From assembly GCA_041655765.1 (NCBI GenBank), contig JBBAEU010000003.1, positions 62,001-126,000 of the forward strand: a stretch of 64,000 nt of DNA, in the 5' to 3' direction. Positions 1 to 11,691 of the stretch are shown piece by piece (position 1 is the first letter of the stretch; each line of letters begins with the position of its first letter). The position numbers and the translations under genes were made by a program. The notes under the pieces were generated by a model that saw only the letters and a program-made list of their open reading frames with translations, was not told the DNA's origin and ran no database searches. This stretch comes from Brumimicrobium sp041655765. Its GTDB lineage: Bacteria; Bacteroidota; Bacteroidia; Flavobacteriales_D; Crocinitomicaceae.

Positions 1-58
1 AAAGTGAAAAGAATGCTATACTACAAAAAAGTAGTGATAAAAATATTTTTGTCTTCAT
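1..58 (-). CDS. Exported protein, N-terminus only (runs off left edge)
   Basis: An ATG at 58-56 on the minus strand opens a frame that stays open to the window edge (19 codons). It reads as the start of a signal peptide: two lysines in the first four residues followed by a hydrophobic stretch ending in SIAFFSL. The gene starts 18 nt downstream of the GLPGLI-family stop, the same tight spacing seen through the whole upstream operon, so it is probably its next member. Function cannot be judged from 19 residues. The call rests on the signal-peptide composition and operon spacing. Confidence 0.55.
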   Translation of the reverse strand, partial: MKTKIFLSLLFCSIAFFSL

Positions 59-76
59 AATAATATAATATAGAGG

Positions 77-706
77 CTATTGTTTGACTATTTCATAACC
101 ATCAGGGACTTCAACAGAAAACACCTCATCAGGATTTTCAACTTTTTTCTTAATGTTGGTTAATTGAAAAATCATTTCAACTCCATTTTCAACCTTAGAA
201 AATTGAACAGGGAAGCCAGGTAGATTGTGGTTTAAGATTCTTTGGCTTTCTTTATCAATCTTGATTTCATCAGTTAACCAATAATCAGATTTATCCCCTT
301 CTGGAGTTGTTACTTCAACCTGATAACAGTTATAACCCAAAATCACTTTACGATTATTACTTTTCTTGATATCTTGATTCTGAACTTGAGTGTCTTCTAC
401 TTTATCCGTTAAAATAGCTTGTTTCCCGAAAAAGCTATCACTCAGTGATAACGTCACGTTATTTTTTCTATCAACAATAACAGAGGTATTGCTAAATTGT
501 CCCATTATAAAATTCAATCTTGTTTTATACGGAACAAAATACATTTCCATTTTACTATTTCGAAGCATGGCAATTGTTTGTCTTGCTTCAGGTGAATCTT
601 CTATTGCCTGTAATTCAATATTATATTGAAAATAGCCTTCTTTGAGTTGGCCATAAGCAACAAAAACATTCATTACCAAACTTATAATAATTATTACTGA
701 TTTCAT
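77..706 (-). CDS. GLPGLI-family exported protein
   Basis: A 209-aa protein with an N-terminal signal peptide (about residues 1-19, ending VAYGQ). The body fits the Bacteroidota GLPGLI family, of unknown biochemical role: an initial GYFQYNIELQ strand, a central region with a YWLTDEI motif, and the segment NLPGFPVQF at about 160-168, which corresponds to the family's name-giving G-L-P-G motif in slightly diverged form. Family members are predicted periplasmic or surface beta-rich proteins. It starts 4 nt before the end of the OmpA gene upstream and belongs to the same operon as the SprB-repeat proteins. Family assignment is reasonably firm; any role in surface-protein assembly is inferred from context only. 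Confidence 0.7.
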   Translation of the reverse strand: MKSVIIIISLVMNVFVAYGQLKEGYFQYNIELQAIEDSPEARQTIAMLRNSKMEMYFVPYKTRLNFIMGQFSNTSVIVDRKNNVTLSLSDSFFGKQAILTDKVEDTQVQNQDIKKSNNRKVILGYNCYQVEVTTPEGDKSDYWLTDEIKIDKESQRILNHNLPGFPVQFSKVENGVEMIFQLTNIKKKVENPDEVFSVEVPDGYEIVKQ

Positions 707-710
707 TTTA

Positions 711-2338
<1,628 letters not shown>

Positions 2339-2342
<4 letters not shown>

Positions 2343-3301
2343 AGACTTGGTGCATAAATTCGGTTTCTTTTCAACCATGGTGTTCTTCCTTGACTCTCGC
2401 TATTTTTCTTGTTGAGTAGTCTAAGTTGAAGGAATATTTCGTGTGAACCGTACGAATATTTTCCAATATCTGATAATGTATAGTCGTAAGAATAACCAAC
2501 ACTAAACATTTTTATGTTCACTCCAGCAATTCCGCTAACAGCATCATTTAGTCTATACGAAGCTCCTATCCAAAAAATATCATTCCACTCATAAAGTGCT
2601 GTTAAATCAATTTGAAAAGTTCCTGTTTCAATTATCTGGAATAATGTAGATAATTTAACCCTAGATTTCGACTCTCTTTTAAAATTGATATTATATCCTC
2701 CATAGATGTTGTATGTTCTTGCTAAAGGATTGTATAACTTGTAGTCAAAGTCAAATAAATCACGTCTAGATTCCACCAAATTATTAGCTGAAATACCCGC
2801 GAATCCTATATCCGAAAAGTAATAGAACACACCAAAATTAACATCAGGTACAAGTTTGTTATTGTATCCCTGAAGAACAGCTGGATCGTTAGGAAGGTAC
2901 GTAGTAATTCTATCCGCATCAATATAATGTTGAGATAAGTTTGCGCCTATTCCGATACCTAAACGGTGTTTTTTTGTGTTATCTAAACGAAGGTGGTATG
3001 CTGCATTAATATTTCCCCCTGTAATTCGACTTGGACCAGCGACATCGTTGTAAATTACTCCACCGAAACCAAAATTAGGTGCAATTTTCCCATTTGCAGA
3101 CAACATTTGTGTTGTTGGAGAGCCAGGAAAATTAGTCCATTGTTTTCTAAAATTCAAATTGATTGGAATATAATCTTTACTACCTGTTGCTCCTGCATTT
3201 ACCATCATATTATCAAATAAATACTGGGTACGTAGTGAAACTTGTTGTGCATATAACGAACAAGTAAAAAAACCGAATATAATTAATATAATTTTCTTCA
3301 T
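2339..3301 (-). CDS. PorP/SprF-family T9SS outer-membrane protein
   Basis: A 320-aa outer-membrane protein with a signal peptide (about 1-18) and the PorP/SprF hallmark start QVSLRTQYLFDNMMVNAGATG, where family members carry a conserved Q-x-x-Q/NPA-G segment. The rest is alternating beta-strand sequence typical of a beta-barrel (for example GIGANLSQHYI, GASYRLND, YSYGSHEIFLQLR). SprF in Flavobacterium johnsoniae is needed to export the adhesin SprB, and PorP/SprF proteins are linked to T9SS substrates with type B C-terminal domains. Here it lies directly downstream of two such substrates and is translationally coupled (ATGA) to the OmpA/PD40 gene. It is most likely their export or anchoring partner. 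The family call is firm; the substrate pairing is inference from position. Confidence 0.88.
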
Positions 3302-3305
3302 TGCT

Positions 3306-6300
3306 TTATCTTATTATTGTAATGTTTCCCGTAAGCGGTTCTCTATTTTCTTTGTTTAAGTTAATAATGTAATAATATACTCCTGACGGCAAATCAGCTC
3401 CATTTGTTTTACCATCCCAAGGTTCATAAATTCCTGTTTGATTATGTACTAAGTTCCCCCATTTGTTAAAGACTTTCATTGTTGCATCTGGGTAAAGGTA
3501 CATATTGTCAATTTCCCATTTATCGTTATAATTATCTCCGTTAGGGGTGAAAGCTGAAACTGGATTAATACAATCCGAATCACTGCGTGGAATACTTACA
3601 GATTCCATAGTATGACATCCAAAAACATCGACAACATCTACATAATATGTTTCAGCATTAAGGTTTTGGGCAAAACTTGAACTTTCGCCTGTTGACCATG
3701 CGTATAAATATCCGCCATTCCCCCCTTGTGCGTAAGCTAATGCCGTTCCATCGTGTTGGTCGATACAAGATACTGCTGTTACATCAAATGTAACTGTAAT
3801 TGGGTCGGGCTGAGTCATATTCACTTCAATAGAATCTTTACACCCTTTTTGATCAATAACAGATAAATTATAAGTCCCTGCTATAACATTTAATAAGTCT
3901 TGGGTTGTAGCTCCATTTGACCATAATGTGTTATAATCTGGGTTTCCTCCTTGAATATCTACAAATATGTTTCCACTTGATTCACCATTACATTTTACAA
4001 CATCCGTTGTGTACGAAACTGTTAAAAGATCGGGTTGTAAGACTTCAATAAAGACTTCATTGAAGCAGTTGTTAGAATCAATTATTTCCAATTGATATAT
4101 GTCAGCCGGTAGGTTTTGTAAGTCTTCTGTTTGTGCTGCTAAGACATAGTCTGAATTAAACCATTTAAATTCAAAGGGAGATGTTCCTCCTGTTGGTGTG
4201 ATATCAATTGCGCCGTCATATCTGCCAAAGCAAGTTACCGCAGTTACAACTTCATTGAGCATTAACTCATCCGGTTCATTTACGAAGATTGAATCAGTTA
4301 AAATACAATCGTTATTATCTGTCACGATAAAAACATATAACCCTGAATGTAAATTAGTAGCTGTCTTTAATGTATCTCCGTTTGACCATTGGTATAAATA
4401 AGGAAATGTCCCTCCAGCAACATCAATTGTGATTTCTCCATCATTTCCGTCATAACAAAGCACATCTTTTACTTCAAAATTATAACTAAGACTATCCGAT
4501 GGCTCAGACAATGTAATGTTATTGGTAGCAATACAACCGTGTGCGTCAGTAATTTCAACCTCATAGTATCCTGCCGTTAAATTACTGATACTTTCTGTAA
4601 CTTGAGAGTTGTTCCAAGCAAACTGATACGGTGTAACTCCACCATAAGTATTCAGTGTAACAGAACCATTGTTTCCTCCTTTACAAAGAATATCAACACC
4701 TGAAATATCGCTTTGAAGCAAAGGAGGTTCTGTAATTTGTAATGTATCAGTCAATTTACAGTTATTTGCATCCGTTACTCTGTAAGCATAAAAATCTGCA
4801 GGATAATTTTGTAATTGAGGGGTAACGTTACTTAAATCATAAAGACTGTTATTCCATTCATAAGAATAAGGTGTTGTTCCGCCAACAACTGTCAAGTTAA
4901 TTGAGCCATTTGATTCTCCGTAGCAATTTACATCCGTTATTAAATATGTTGCAGAAAGCGGAGCAGAAGGTTGTGTTATGGTCAATTGATTCGAAAAAAC
5001 ACAAAGATTTGCATCCGTTATTTGGTAAGTATAAACACCTGCTGGTAAATTTGAAATTGTTTCTGTCGTCTCTCCTGTTGACCATAAGTAATCATAAGGT
5101 TCTGTTCCACCAGTAACATGTATCGCTAAACTCCCTGTGTTATCCCCATAACATTTTACATTATTAATCGTTTCTATTACTTCAATGGGTAAAGAAGGCT
5201 GAGTTAATTCTTGTGTTAATACTGCTTGACAATTATTATCATCTGTCACTGTAACCGTATAGACATCAGCTACTTGATTTGAAAGGTTTTGACTATTCCC
5301 TACAACTATATTTGCACTATTTTGCCATATATAATTGTAATTGGGTACACCTCCTGAAACTACTAAGTTAATATATCCGTCGTTTCCTCCGTGACAATTA
5401 ACATCTTGATAAGTATGAGAAATTGTCAGTTTAGTAGGTTCAAAAACCGATACTTGGTCAGTATATTCACAACCATTGTTATCTGTAACAACAACATTAT
5501 AGACACTTGCTGGAATATTATTGAGTGTGGGACTATTACTAGCAAAAACTGTTGTTGTATTATTCCATTGAAAATTGTATGGCAATGTTCCCCCTTGCAT
5601 TTCTATATGAACCTTCCCACTATTGTCTCCATTACAAAGAACATCGTCGGCAGAAATTGTACCAGTTAACACCGAAGGCTGTGTGATAAGAAAACTAAGG
5701 TTAAGATTACAACCATTTAAATCTGTAACTTCAACAGTATAATTACTACTTGTTACGTTTTTAAGATCCTCAGAGGTAGCCCCGTTATTCCACAAAAAAT
5801 TATAGGATGGCGTTCCTCCCCAAATTTCTAAGTCGATTTCTCCATCAGCTTCTGAAAAACAGGAAACGTTTGTTATAACTCCCGATCCAGAAAGAGGTTC
5901 ATTTGGTTCATTAATTGTAAAACTCCTAGAATAAGTACAGTTTTTTGAGTCTGTTATAATAAGTGTATATTCATCTGCCACTACATTAGTTAATGACTGA
6001 CCGACTCCCACTTCAGAAGAAGAACTATTTAACCAAGAGTAAGAATATGGAGTTGAACCACCCTTAGGTGTAATGCTTATGCTTCCTGTACTTTCTCCAT
6101 GACAGCTAACATCTTGTACGTTAAAGTCTATTAGGCTAATTGGGTCTGGAGAAGTTACAACATAAGCACCTGTAACAGTACAGCCAGACACATTGTCTTT
6201 TACTGTAACTGTATAAGTCCCTACAACTAATCCACTTATACTTCCTGTGTTTTCTCCATTAGACCAATTATAACTATAATTACCACTTCCGTTGGCAACC

Positions 6301-6467
6301 GTGACTGATGCTGATCCCGTGTTTTGTCCATAACAATCCAAATTAGTCCCAGACACGACGATATCGGGACATGGTTGTGCGTCATTGTTTTTTACTGCAA
6401 ACCCAATTAACGGGTAAAGAAGTAATAAAGTAACTCCTATTTGTTTGAATATATTCATTTTTATCAT
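3306..6467 (-). CDS. SprB-repeat surface protein with type B T9SS C-terminal domain (1053 aa)
   Basis: The ATG at 6467 overlaps the upstream stop as ATGA; an ATG three codons later (6458) is also possible. After a signal peptide (about 1-25) there is almost nothing but SprB-type repeats of about 78 residues. I count 12 units, each opening with a Cys-x-Gly/x-x-x-G core (CYGQNTGS, CHGESTGS, CFSEADGE ... CIDQHDGT), then a PYxYxWSNG strand and a YTVTVTD-x-NGC end. The C-terminal ~85 residues are the CHU_C / gliding-motility domain (FTPNGDNYNDKW ... NKWGNLV ... LPSGVYYYIINL ... GNITIIR), a T9SS type B sorting signal. A repetitive cell-surface adhesin or filament is expected. It differs from the upstream paralogue in lacking a large unique N-terminal domain. 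Confidence 0.88.
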   Translation of the reverse strand: MIKMNIFKQIGVTLLLLYPLIGFAVKNNDAQPCPDIVVSGTNLDCYGQNTGSASVTVANGSGNYSYNWSNGENTGSISGLVVGTYTVTVKDNVSGCTVTGAYVVTSPDPISLIDFNVQDVSCHGESTGSISITPKGGSTPYSYSWLNSSSSEVGVGQSLTNVVADEYTLIITDSKNCTYSRSFTINEPNEPLSGSGVITNVSCFSEADGEIDLEIWGGTPSYNFLWNNGATSEDLKNVTSSNYTVEVTDLNGCNLNLSFLITQPSVLTGTISADDVLCNGDNSGKVHIEMQGGTLPYNFQWNNTTTVFASNSPTLNNIPASVYNVVVTDNNGCEYTDQVSVFEPTKLTISHTYQDVNCHGGNDGYINLVVSGGVPNYNYIWQNSANIVVGNSQNLSNQVADVYTVTVTDDNNCQAVLTQELTQPSLPIEVIETINNVKCYGDNTGSLAIHVTGGTEPYDYLWSTGETTETISNLPAGVYTYQITDANLCVFSNQLTITQPSAPLSATYLITDVNCYGESNGSINLTVVGGTTPYSYEWNNSLYDLSNVTPQLQNYPADFYAYRVTDANNCKLTDTLQITEPPLLQSDISGVDILCKGGNNGSVTLNTYGGVTPYQFAWNNSQVTESISNLTAGYYEVEITDAHGCIATNNITLSEPSDSLSYNFEVKDVLCYDGNDGEITIDVAGGTFPYLYQWSNGDTLKTATNLHSGLYVFIVTDNNDCILTDSIFVNEPDELMLNEVVTAVTCFGRYDGAIDITPTGGTSPFEFKWFNSDYVLAAQTEDLQNLPADIYQLEIIDSNNCFNEVFIEVLQPDLLTVSYTTDVVKCNGESSGNIFVDIQGGNPDYNTLWSNGATTQDLLNVIAGTYNLSVIDQKGCKDSIEVNMTQPDPITVTFDVTAVSCIDQHDGTALAYAQGGNGGYLYAWSTGESSSFAQNLNAETYYVDVVDVFGCHTMESVSIPRSDSDCINPVSAFTPNGDNYNDKWEIDNMYLYPDATMKVFNKWGNLVHNQTGIYEPWDGKTNGADLPSGVYYYIINLNKENREPLTGNITIIR

Positions 6468-9400
6468 CTTATAATAGTGATTGTTCCGGTATAAGACTCA
6501 CCGTTGTTTGTTCCTAAATCAATTATATAGTAATAAACTGCCGAAGGCAAAGGTCTTCCGTTATGAGTCCCTCCCCAAGGTATATATTCACCTATGGTTT
6601 CATAAACTAAGTTCCCCCATTTATTAAATATTTTTACTGAAGCATTTGGATATAGGTCTATATCATCTATAATCCATGTGTCATTATAATTGTCACCGTT
6701 TGGTGTAATTGTATTTGGTACATCAATACAAACATCTTTGCTTTCTTCAATATAAAAAGTGTAAGAACTTTCACATAGATTCTCATCTTGTATTGTTAAT
6801 TGATATTCACCTTGTACCAAACCATTAATCTCGACATCTGTGCTTCCTGTACTCCACCAATAAGTATATGGTTGAATACCGCCATACGCTTGTGTCGTGA
6901 TAATGGCATCTGATTGGTCTTTACAGCTAAGTGGTACAATACTATGCGCCAACTTTAATTCTTCAGGTTGAGGCATAAAGTATTCAAATGAATATTTACA
7001 ACCGTTCCCATCTGTAACTGTCAGTTGATGACTTCCTGTCCACAAATCTGTAGCAATATTAAGCGTTTGACCATTATTCCATTCATAAGTATAAGGAGTA
7101 GTTCCTCCAACTGGAGACACCTCAATAACACCTGTACTGTCACCGAAACAAAGTACGTCGTAGATTGAGCTCATGACAATAAGTGAATCTGGTTGGTTAA
7201 TTTGAACGATTTGTTCATTTTTACATCCGTTATTATCCTCAATTCTCAATAGGTAATTTCCTTCACCTAGGTTATCGATACTTTCGTAGAAATGATTTAA
7301 TAATATTTGCGAAGTATCTCCCCAGTTGTATAAATAAGGAGGATAACCACCATTTATAGTAATATCTATCGAACCATCATTATAATCGTAACATGTTACA
7401 TCATGAGGTGTTGCATTAACAATTAGTTGGTCTGGTTCTTCAATTTGTGTTCCTGAGAAAGAAGTACAACCATTGGCATCGGTTACTGTTAAGGAGTAAG
7501 TTCCAGCAAGAACATTAATAATATCTTTTGTTGTTGCTCCATTAGACCAAGCAAAAGTATATGGATGTGTACCACCACTCACTGATGAATAAGCAGCGCC
7601 ATCACTTAGATTAAAGCAAGAACTTGGTTGTGCCTGAATAGTTAAAGTTAAAGGCTTTTCTGGTTGAATAATGGTCATTGTTTCTTCAACTTGACATCCA
7701 TTAATGTCTGTTACTGTTACAGTATAATCTCCAGAAGGAATATTTGTTAAATCTTCTGCTGTTGAGCCATCTGACCATTGATATGAATAAGGAGTTGTCC
7801 CCCCTATGATATTAATATCAATTTCTCCATTTGAACCTCCAAAACAATTAATATCCACTTGACTATATTGAAGTTCCAAAGGAAAATTCGGTTGATTAAT
7901 TTCAGATACCAATTCAAATGTACAATTATTTGCGTCTGTAACAATAACCGTATATATTCCACTTGATTTATTATATATTGAATCAACCACTTCTGTTAAA
8001 ATATAAGAATTATAGTCTGTCCACGCATAACTATAAGGTGACGTTCCTCCAGTAGTTGATAAGACAATTTTTCCAGAAGCGTTCCCATAACAATCTACGT
8101 CTGTTATATCAGAAGTTACCAACAATGGAGCTAATGGTTGTACTACATCAACTCCCATTGAGATTACACAATTTTTTGCATCTGTTACAGTAAGTGTGTA
8201 ATGGCCTGCTGTAAGATTTTCAATAGAAGCATCAGTGCTTCCGTTACTCCATGCGTATGAGTATGGAAGAGTTCCTCCAGAAATCGTCGGTGTAACTTTT
8301 CCATCATTCCCTCCGAAACAACTTACGTCTTTTTTATTTAAATTTAATGTCAAAGGAGCGTCTGGGCGAGTCAATTCATAATTAAAATTAGCCACACAAT
8401 TATTAGCGTCTATTATTTCTAACGAATAGGAACCTGCAACAACATTACTTAAAATTGGGTCGTTTGTCCCGTTCGACCAATTATAGGTGTATCCAGCTGT
8501 TCCTCCTGTGATAACCGGATTTATCATACCAGTTGCATCTCCATAACAATCAATGTGCTGAAGAATAGGATTGTCTTTTAATTCATCTGCAGGTTCAGAA
8601 ATAGTTTGAGTAATTTCATCGGTACAACCATGCTCATCTGTTACTTTTAATCTATATGTTCCAGCAGGATAATTTATTAAATCTCCACCATAAATTGGCA
8701 AAATTTGGCTTTGATCGAACCACTCATAAGTATAGTTTGTTGTTCCACCGCTAACCGTTACATTAATAGATCCTGTTAAATCATTCTTACATAAAACATC
8801 TGTAACATTTGCAACCAAATCCAATTCTTGTGCTGGTTCGTCTATGGTATAAGTCATAACACTTTCACAATTATTGGCGTCAGTTAACGTTAAGGTATAA
8901 TTTCCAGCAGCAACATTTTGAATGATACGTGTTGTTTGTCCACTTGACCAACTATAACTATATGGACCAACTCCACCAGTTGGGATAGCATCAATAGAAC
9001 CTGTTAAATCAAACTTACACAATACGTCGTCTATCACTGCGGTTTGTTGCAATGCTGTCGGCACATCAATTGTTATGTCAATACTTTCTGAACATCCATT
9101 GACGTCCGTTACCACTACATTGTATGTTCCATTGGCTAGATTATTGATAGAAGGAGAATTCGGTGCTCCATTTGACCACAAATATGAATAAGGAGCTGTG
9201 CCTCCCAAAACAGTTAATTCAATCTCCCCGTCATCTACACCTGAATTACATTTTTTAGCAATCGCAGAATAGTCAACTTGTAATGGTTGCATCGGTTGGT
9301 CGATGACAACACCAGTAAATTGTTTACATCCATTAGCGTCTTCAATTTGAACTTGATATGAACCAGCTTCAATTCCCGATAAGTTTTGAGTAGTAGTTCC

Positions 9401-11011
9401 ATTTGTCCAAAGGAAAGTATAAGGAAGTGCATGAGAAACGGCATTTGGTGTAATGTTTACCGCTCCTGTTGCCTCGCCATAGCAAGCAACATCTATTTGG
9501 CTTTGTGTTACAGAAAGTCGATTTGCAGTCATCACAAAAGGTCCCATTGTATAAGTGCTAAATCCTTCCAGTGCCCACGTTTCTTTAAACCAATCATATT
9601 TTATACTTCCTATATTTAAGGAATGCTCCCATATTGGTCCAAAACTCCAATTAAGTCCTGGCCAAGCAACTTCAGGCATATGGATGTCTGGGATACAAAT
9701 TCTTTTTGAACACCATCCAATCCAACAAGGATAACCTATTTTAAAACAAAATCCAGGAATTGTAAACGCAGGTATAATAACAATTTTTGGGATACTTATT
9801 CCAAACTCAAATACTCTCATATTAAAATCGAATGAAATAGAATCATAAGTGTGATTGGTAAATTGCCCATCAATTGAAAAGGTTGGTGTAATACTAACGT
9901 CTTCAAAATAACAAGGGAAATCATAACGTATAATATTTCCAACTTGGGCATTAATTATAGCACTTTCTCCGCTTTCCACTAATGTATTTGAAGGAGTATA
10001 AACAGCATAAGAAACTGGCAATGGAAAATCATATTTCCCCCAAATTTTGGGTTCAAAGTCAAAACATTGCTTGTTAAAAATATTAACATCAAAATCCATC
10101 CCAAAAAGTGTCCAATAAACCTCTGCGGGTCCTGCATTAACACTTCCTGACATTACTTCGGCAATTGCACTAACATAAGGAATGTTTAATCCTGAAATTA
10201 ACCCGAAGACATCCAGATTAAAGTTCACATACGGGTCTTGTCCACAAGCAGCCAAATCATTTCCTATTAATTGGTATGTAGTTTCAACATTTGGCAAGTC
10301 AATAGACGCATATATTCCATAATTCCCTAACGGATCGCCAGACAAATCAGTAGATTCAAGTGGTAAAGGATAGCTTTGAAGAGGTGCGCCTCCATCATAA
10401 GAGAAAAAATGAGCTCCACCACTATTTAGGGTAAAAACATTTAAGTTTTTCAACCCTGTATCAAAAGCAGGAATTATTGGGAAAGTGGTACAACCAAAAG
10501 CACAAATTGTGGCATTCATGTTTGCAGCAAATCTGAAAAATATATCAAATTTAATCTCTCCAATTGATGGATATTCTGATTCTAATTTATATCCAGGTTC
10601 GACTTCGTAGCTTGTTAGAATTTCTACTTCATCTCCTTGATCATAGGTTAAATCTTGAGGCATTAATATTTCAATATCAATGGGATAGTCAACTTCTACT
10701 CTTCCTGTTGTAAACCCATCTATAGAAAACCTACTTCCAATAACACCACTAAATCCACCATTAAGCAAAGCACCAAAAGAAATGCCGGCAACGGATGTTG
10801 TTCCTCCTACATTAAATGATTCGTTCCATGGAACATTGAATAAGTCATGGGTCATGTTCATCGTGAACGCATTAAAAGACGGCCCCCACATATTTTGCAT
10901 GCCCGAGCCAAACGGAACATTATAGTTTACTGACTGTGTTTGTGCAATGAAACTCTGATATGTTCCACTTAATAAAAATATAATGGAAAATAGTAATGTT
11001 GTTTTTTTCAT
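6464..11011 (-). CDS. Large SprB-repeat surface protein with unique N-terminal domain and type B T9SS C-terminus (1515 aa)
   Basis: Signal peptide (about 1-24) followed by a ~490-residue unique region I do not recognise. It is aromatic- and glycine-rich and contains a cysteine/tryptophan-rich patch (PGFCFKIGYPCWIGWCSKRI) at about 430-450. From about 510 there are 12 SprB-type repeats (CYGEATGA, CNSGVDDGE, CKFDLTGS, CKNDLTGS, CYGDATGM, CFGGNDGK, CYGNASGK, CFGGSNGE, CFNLSDGA, CYDYNDGS, CFGDSTGV, CKDQSDAI). The last ~88 residues are a type B T9SS domain (ITPNGDNYNDTW ... NKWGNLVYE ... SAVYYYIIDL ... GTITIIR). It is an outer-surface protein; the N-terminal region may be the functional head and the repeats a stalk. 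It starts 19 nt after the 169-aa gene and is coupled by ATGA to the next repeat protein. Confidence 0.88.
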   Translation of the reverse strand: MKKTTLLFSIIFLLSGTYQSFIAQTQSVNYNVPFGSGMQNMWGPSFNAFTMNMTHDLFNVPWNESFNVGGTTSVAGISFGALLNGGFSGVIGSRFSIDGFTTGRVEVDYPIDIEILMPQDLTYDQGDEVEILTSYEVEPGYKLESEYPSIGEIKFDIFFRFAANMNATICAFGCTTFPIIPAFDTGLKNLNVFTLNSGGAHFFSYDGGAPLQSYPLPLESTDLSGDPLGNYGIYASIDLPNVETTYQLIGNDLAACGQDPYVNFNLDVFGLISGLNIPYVSAIAEVMSGSVNAGPAEVYWTLFGMDFDVNIFNKQCFDFEPKIWGKYDFPLPVSYAVYTPSNTLVESGESAIINAQVGNIIRYDFPCYFEDVSITPTFSIDGQFTNHTYDSISFDFNMRVFEFGISIPKIVIIPAFTIPGFCFKIGYPCWIGWCSKRICIPDIHMPEVAWPGLNWSFGPIWEHSLNIGSIKYDWFKETWALEGFSTYTMGPFVMTANRLSVTQSQIDVACYGEATGAVNITPNAVSHALPYTFLWTNGTTTQNLSGIEAGSYQVQIEDANGCKQFTGVVIDQPMQPLQVDYSAIAKKCNSGVDDGEIELTVLGGTAPYSYLWSNGAPNSPSINNLANGTYNVVVTDVNGCSESIDITIDVPTALQQTAVIDDVLCKFDLTGSIDAIPTGGVGPYSYSWSSGQTTRIIQNVAAGNYTLTLTDANNCESVMTYTIDEPAQELDLVANVTDVLCKNDLTGSINVTVSGGTTNYTYEWFDQSQILPIYGGDLINYPAGTYRLKVTDEHGCTDEITQTISEPADELKDNPILQHIDCYGDATGMINPVITGGTAGYTYNWSNGTNDPILSNVVAGSYSLEIIDANNCVANFNYELTRPDAPLTLNLNKKDVSCFGGNDGKVTPTISGGTLPYSYAWSNGSTDASIENLTAGHYTLTVTDAKNCVISMGVDVVQPLAPLLVTSDITDVDCYGNASGKIVLSTTGGTSPYSYAWTDYNSYILTEVVDSIYNKSSGIYTVIVTDANNCTFELVSEINQPNFPLELQYSQVDINCFGGSNGEIDINIIGGTTPYSYQWSDGSTAEDLTNIPSGDYTVTVTDINGCQVEETMTIIQPEKPLTLTIQAQPSSCFNLSDGAAYSSVSGGTHPYTFAWSNGATTKDIINVLAGTYSLTVTDANGCTSFSGTQIEEPDQLIVNATPHDVTCYDYNDGSIDITINGGYPPYLYNWGDTSQILLNHFYESIDNLGEGNYLLRIEDNNGCKNEQIVQINQPDSLIVMSSIYDVLCFGDSTGVIEVSPVGGTTPYTYEWNNGQTLNIATDLWTGSHQLTVTDGNGCKYSFEYFMPQPEELKLAHSIVPLSCKDQSDAIITTQAYGGIQPYTYWWSTGSTDVEINGLVQGEYQLTIQDENLCESSYTFYIEESKDVCIDVPNTITPNGDNYNDTWIIDDIDLYPNASVKIFNKWGNLVYETIGEYIPWGGTHNGRPLPSAVYYYIIDLGTNNGESYTGTITIIR

Positions 11012-11030
11012 TTGAGGTTAAATATTCTCG

Positions 11031-11540
11031 TTATTCAGAGAGGTTAATACTTTGAAAACTACGCATCATGGCGGCATAAAGTTGTTCGTCCATTATTTCG
11101 GGATAAGTAACGTTTAACCAAAGGGTTTTTGTTAATCCTCCTGCATAAACTATCATTCTAATAAACTTATGTCCTTGCGTTTCAAAACTACATTTATAAA
11201 CAACTCCTTGAATGTCTTCAGAAATTTTCAAGGCCGTTTCAGAAATTCTCACCATCTGATTTTCTTTAAAAAACTCATCGGTCATCGAAGCTTTTAAAAT
11301 AGAATAAGGCACATTATCAATAACAGACATTAAGATTGCTCCACCTATACTAACATTGATATAGCCGTCAAAATCTGTTGAAGGAACAAATCCTTCTGGT
11401 GGTGCTAAAAATGAAAGCTTTGCTGGCGAAACCTCTGGTTCATCGTAGATTTTCGTAGTATTTATCCCTTCTTCTTGTGATAGAGTAGGTAAGGAAATAA
11501 ATAAAATGAAAAAATAAATAATAAAATAATTTATTTTCAT
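11031..11540 (-). CDS. Unrecognised exported protein heading the surface operon (169 aa)
   Basis: A signal peptide (about 1-21, ending LPTLSQ) is followed by ~148 residues without a motif I can name. Visible features are a segment APPEGFVPSTDFDGYINVSIGGAI, a strand-rich middle (VRISETALKISEDIQGVVYKCSF) and a single cysteine. The composition resembles small periplasmic proteins of the type that bind or chaperone exported substrates, but this is only a resemblance. It is the first gene after a promoter-like box and is followed 19 nt later by the 1515-aa SprB-repeat gene, so it is probably co-expressed with the surface proteins. No function is assigned. Confidence 0.75.
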   Translation of the reverse strand: MKINYFIIYFFILFISLPTLSQEEGINTTKIYDEPEVSPAKLSFLAPPEGFVPSTDFDGYINVSIGGAILMSVIDNVPYSILKASMTDEFFKENQMVRISETALKISEDIQGVVYKCSFETQGHKFIRMIVYAGGLTKTLWLNVTYPEIMDEQLYAAMMRSFQSINLSE

Positions 11541-11564
11541 AATTAATTTGTCTGTTAGTTAGTG

Positions 11565-11572
11565 CAAAGGTA
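11565..11572 (-). promoter_or_regulatory. Promoter -7 box (TACCTTTG) of the surface-protein operon
   Basis: Matches the Bacteroidota TAnnTTTG element and ends 24 nt before the ATG at 11540. No clear TTG -33 element is visible. It would drive the whole minus-strand run from 11540 to the left edge. Confidence 0.45.
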
Positions 11573-11691
11573 AATTATTAATTCAGAATAATCTAAAAAA
11601 GTAATAATATTTTTTCAGTCTAAACCGCAAACCAAAGTGTTTTGTCGCCCAATTTTAGTGTTTTGAAGAATTTCAATTTATAAAACAACAC

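Noticed and set aside
3306..11011. Internal repetition as possible mobile or duplicated DNA element
   Set aside because: The repetition is at protein level (SprB-type units in frame within two genes); there are no ends, inverted repeats or transposase.
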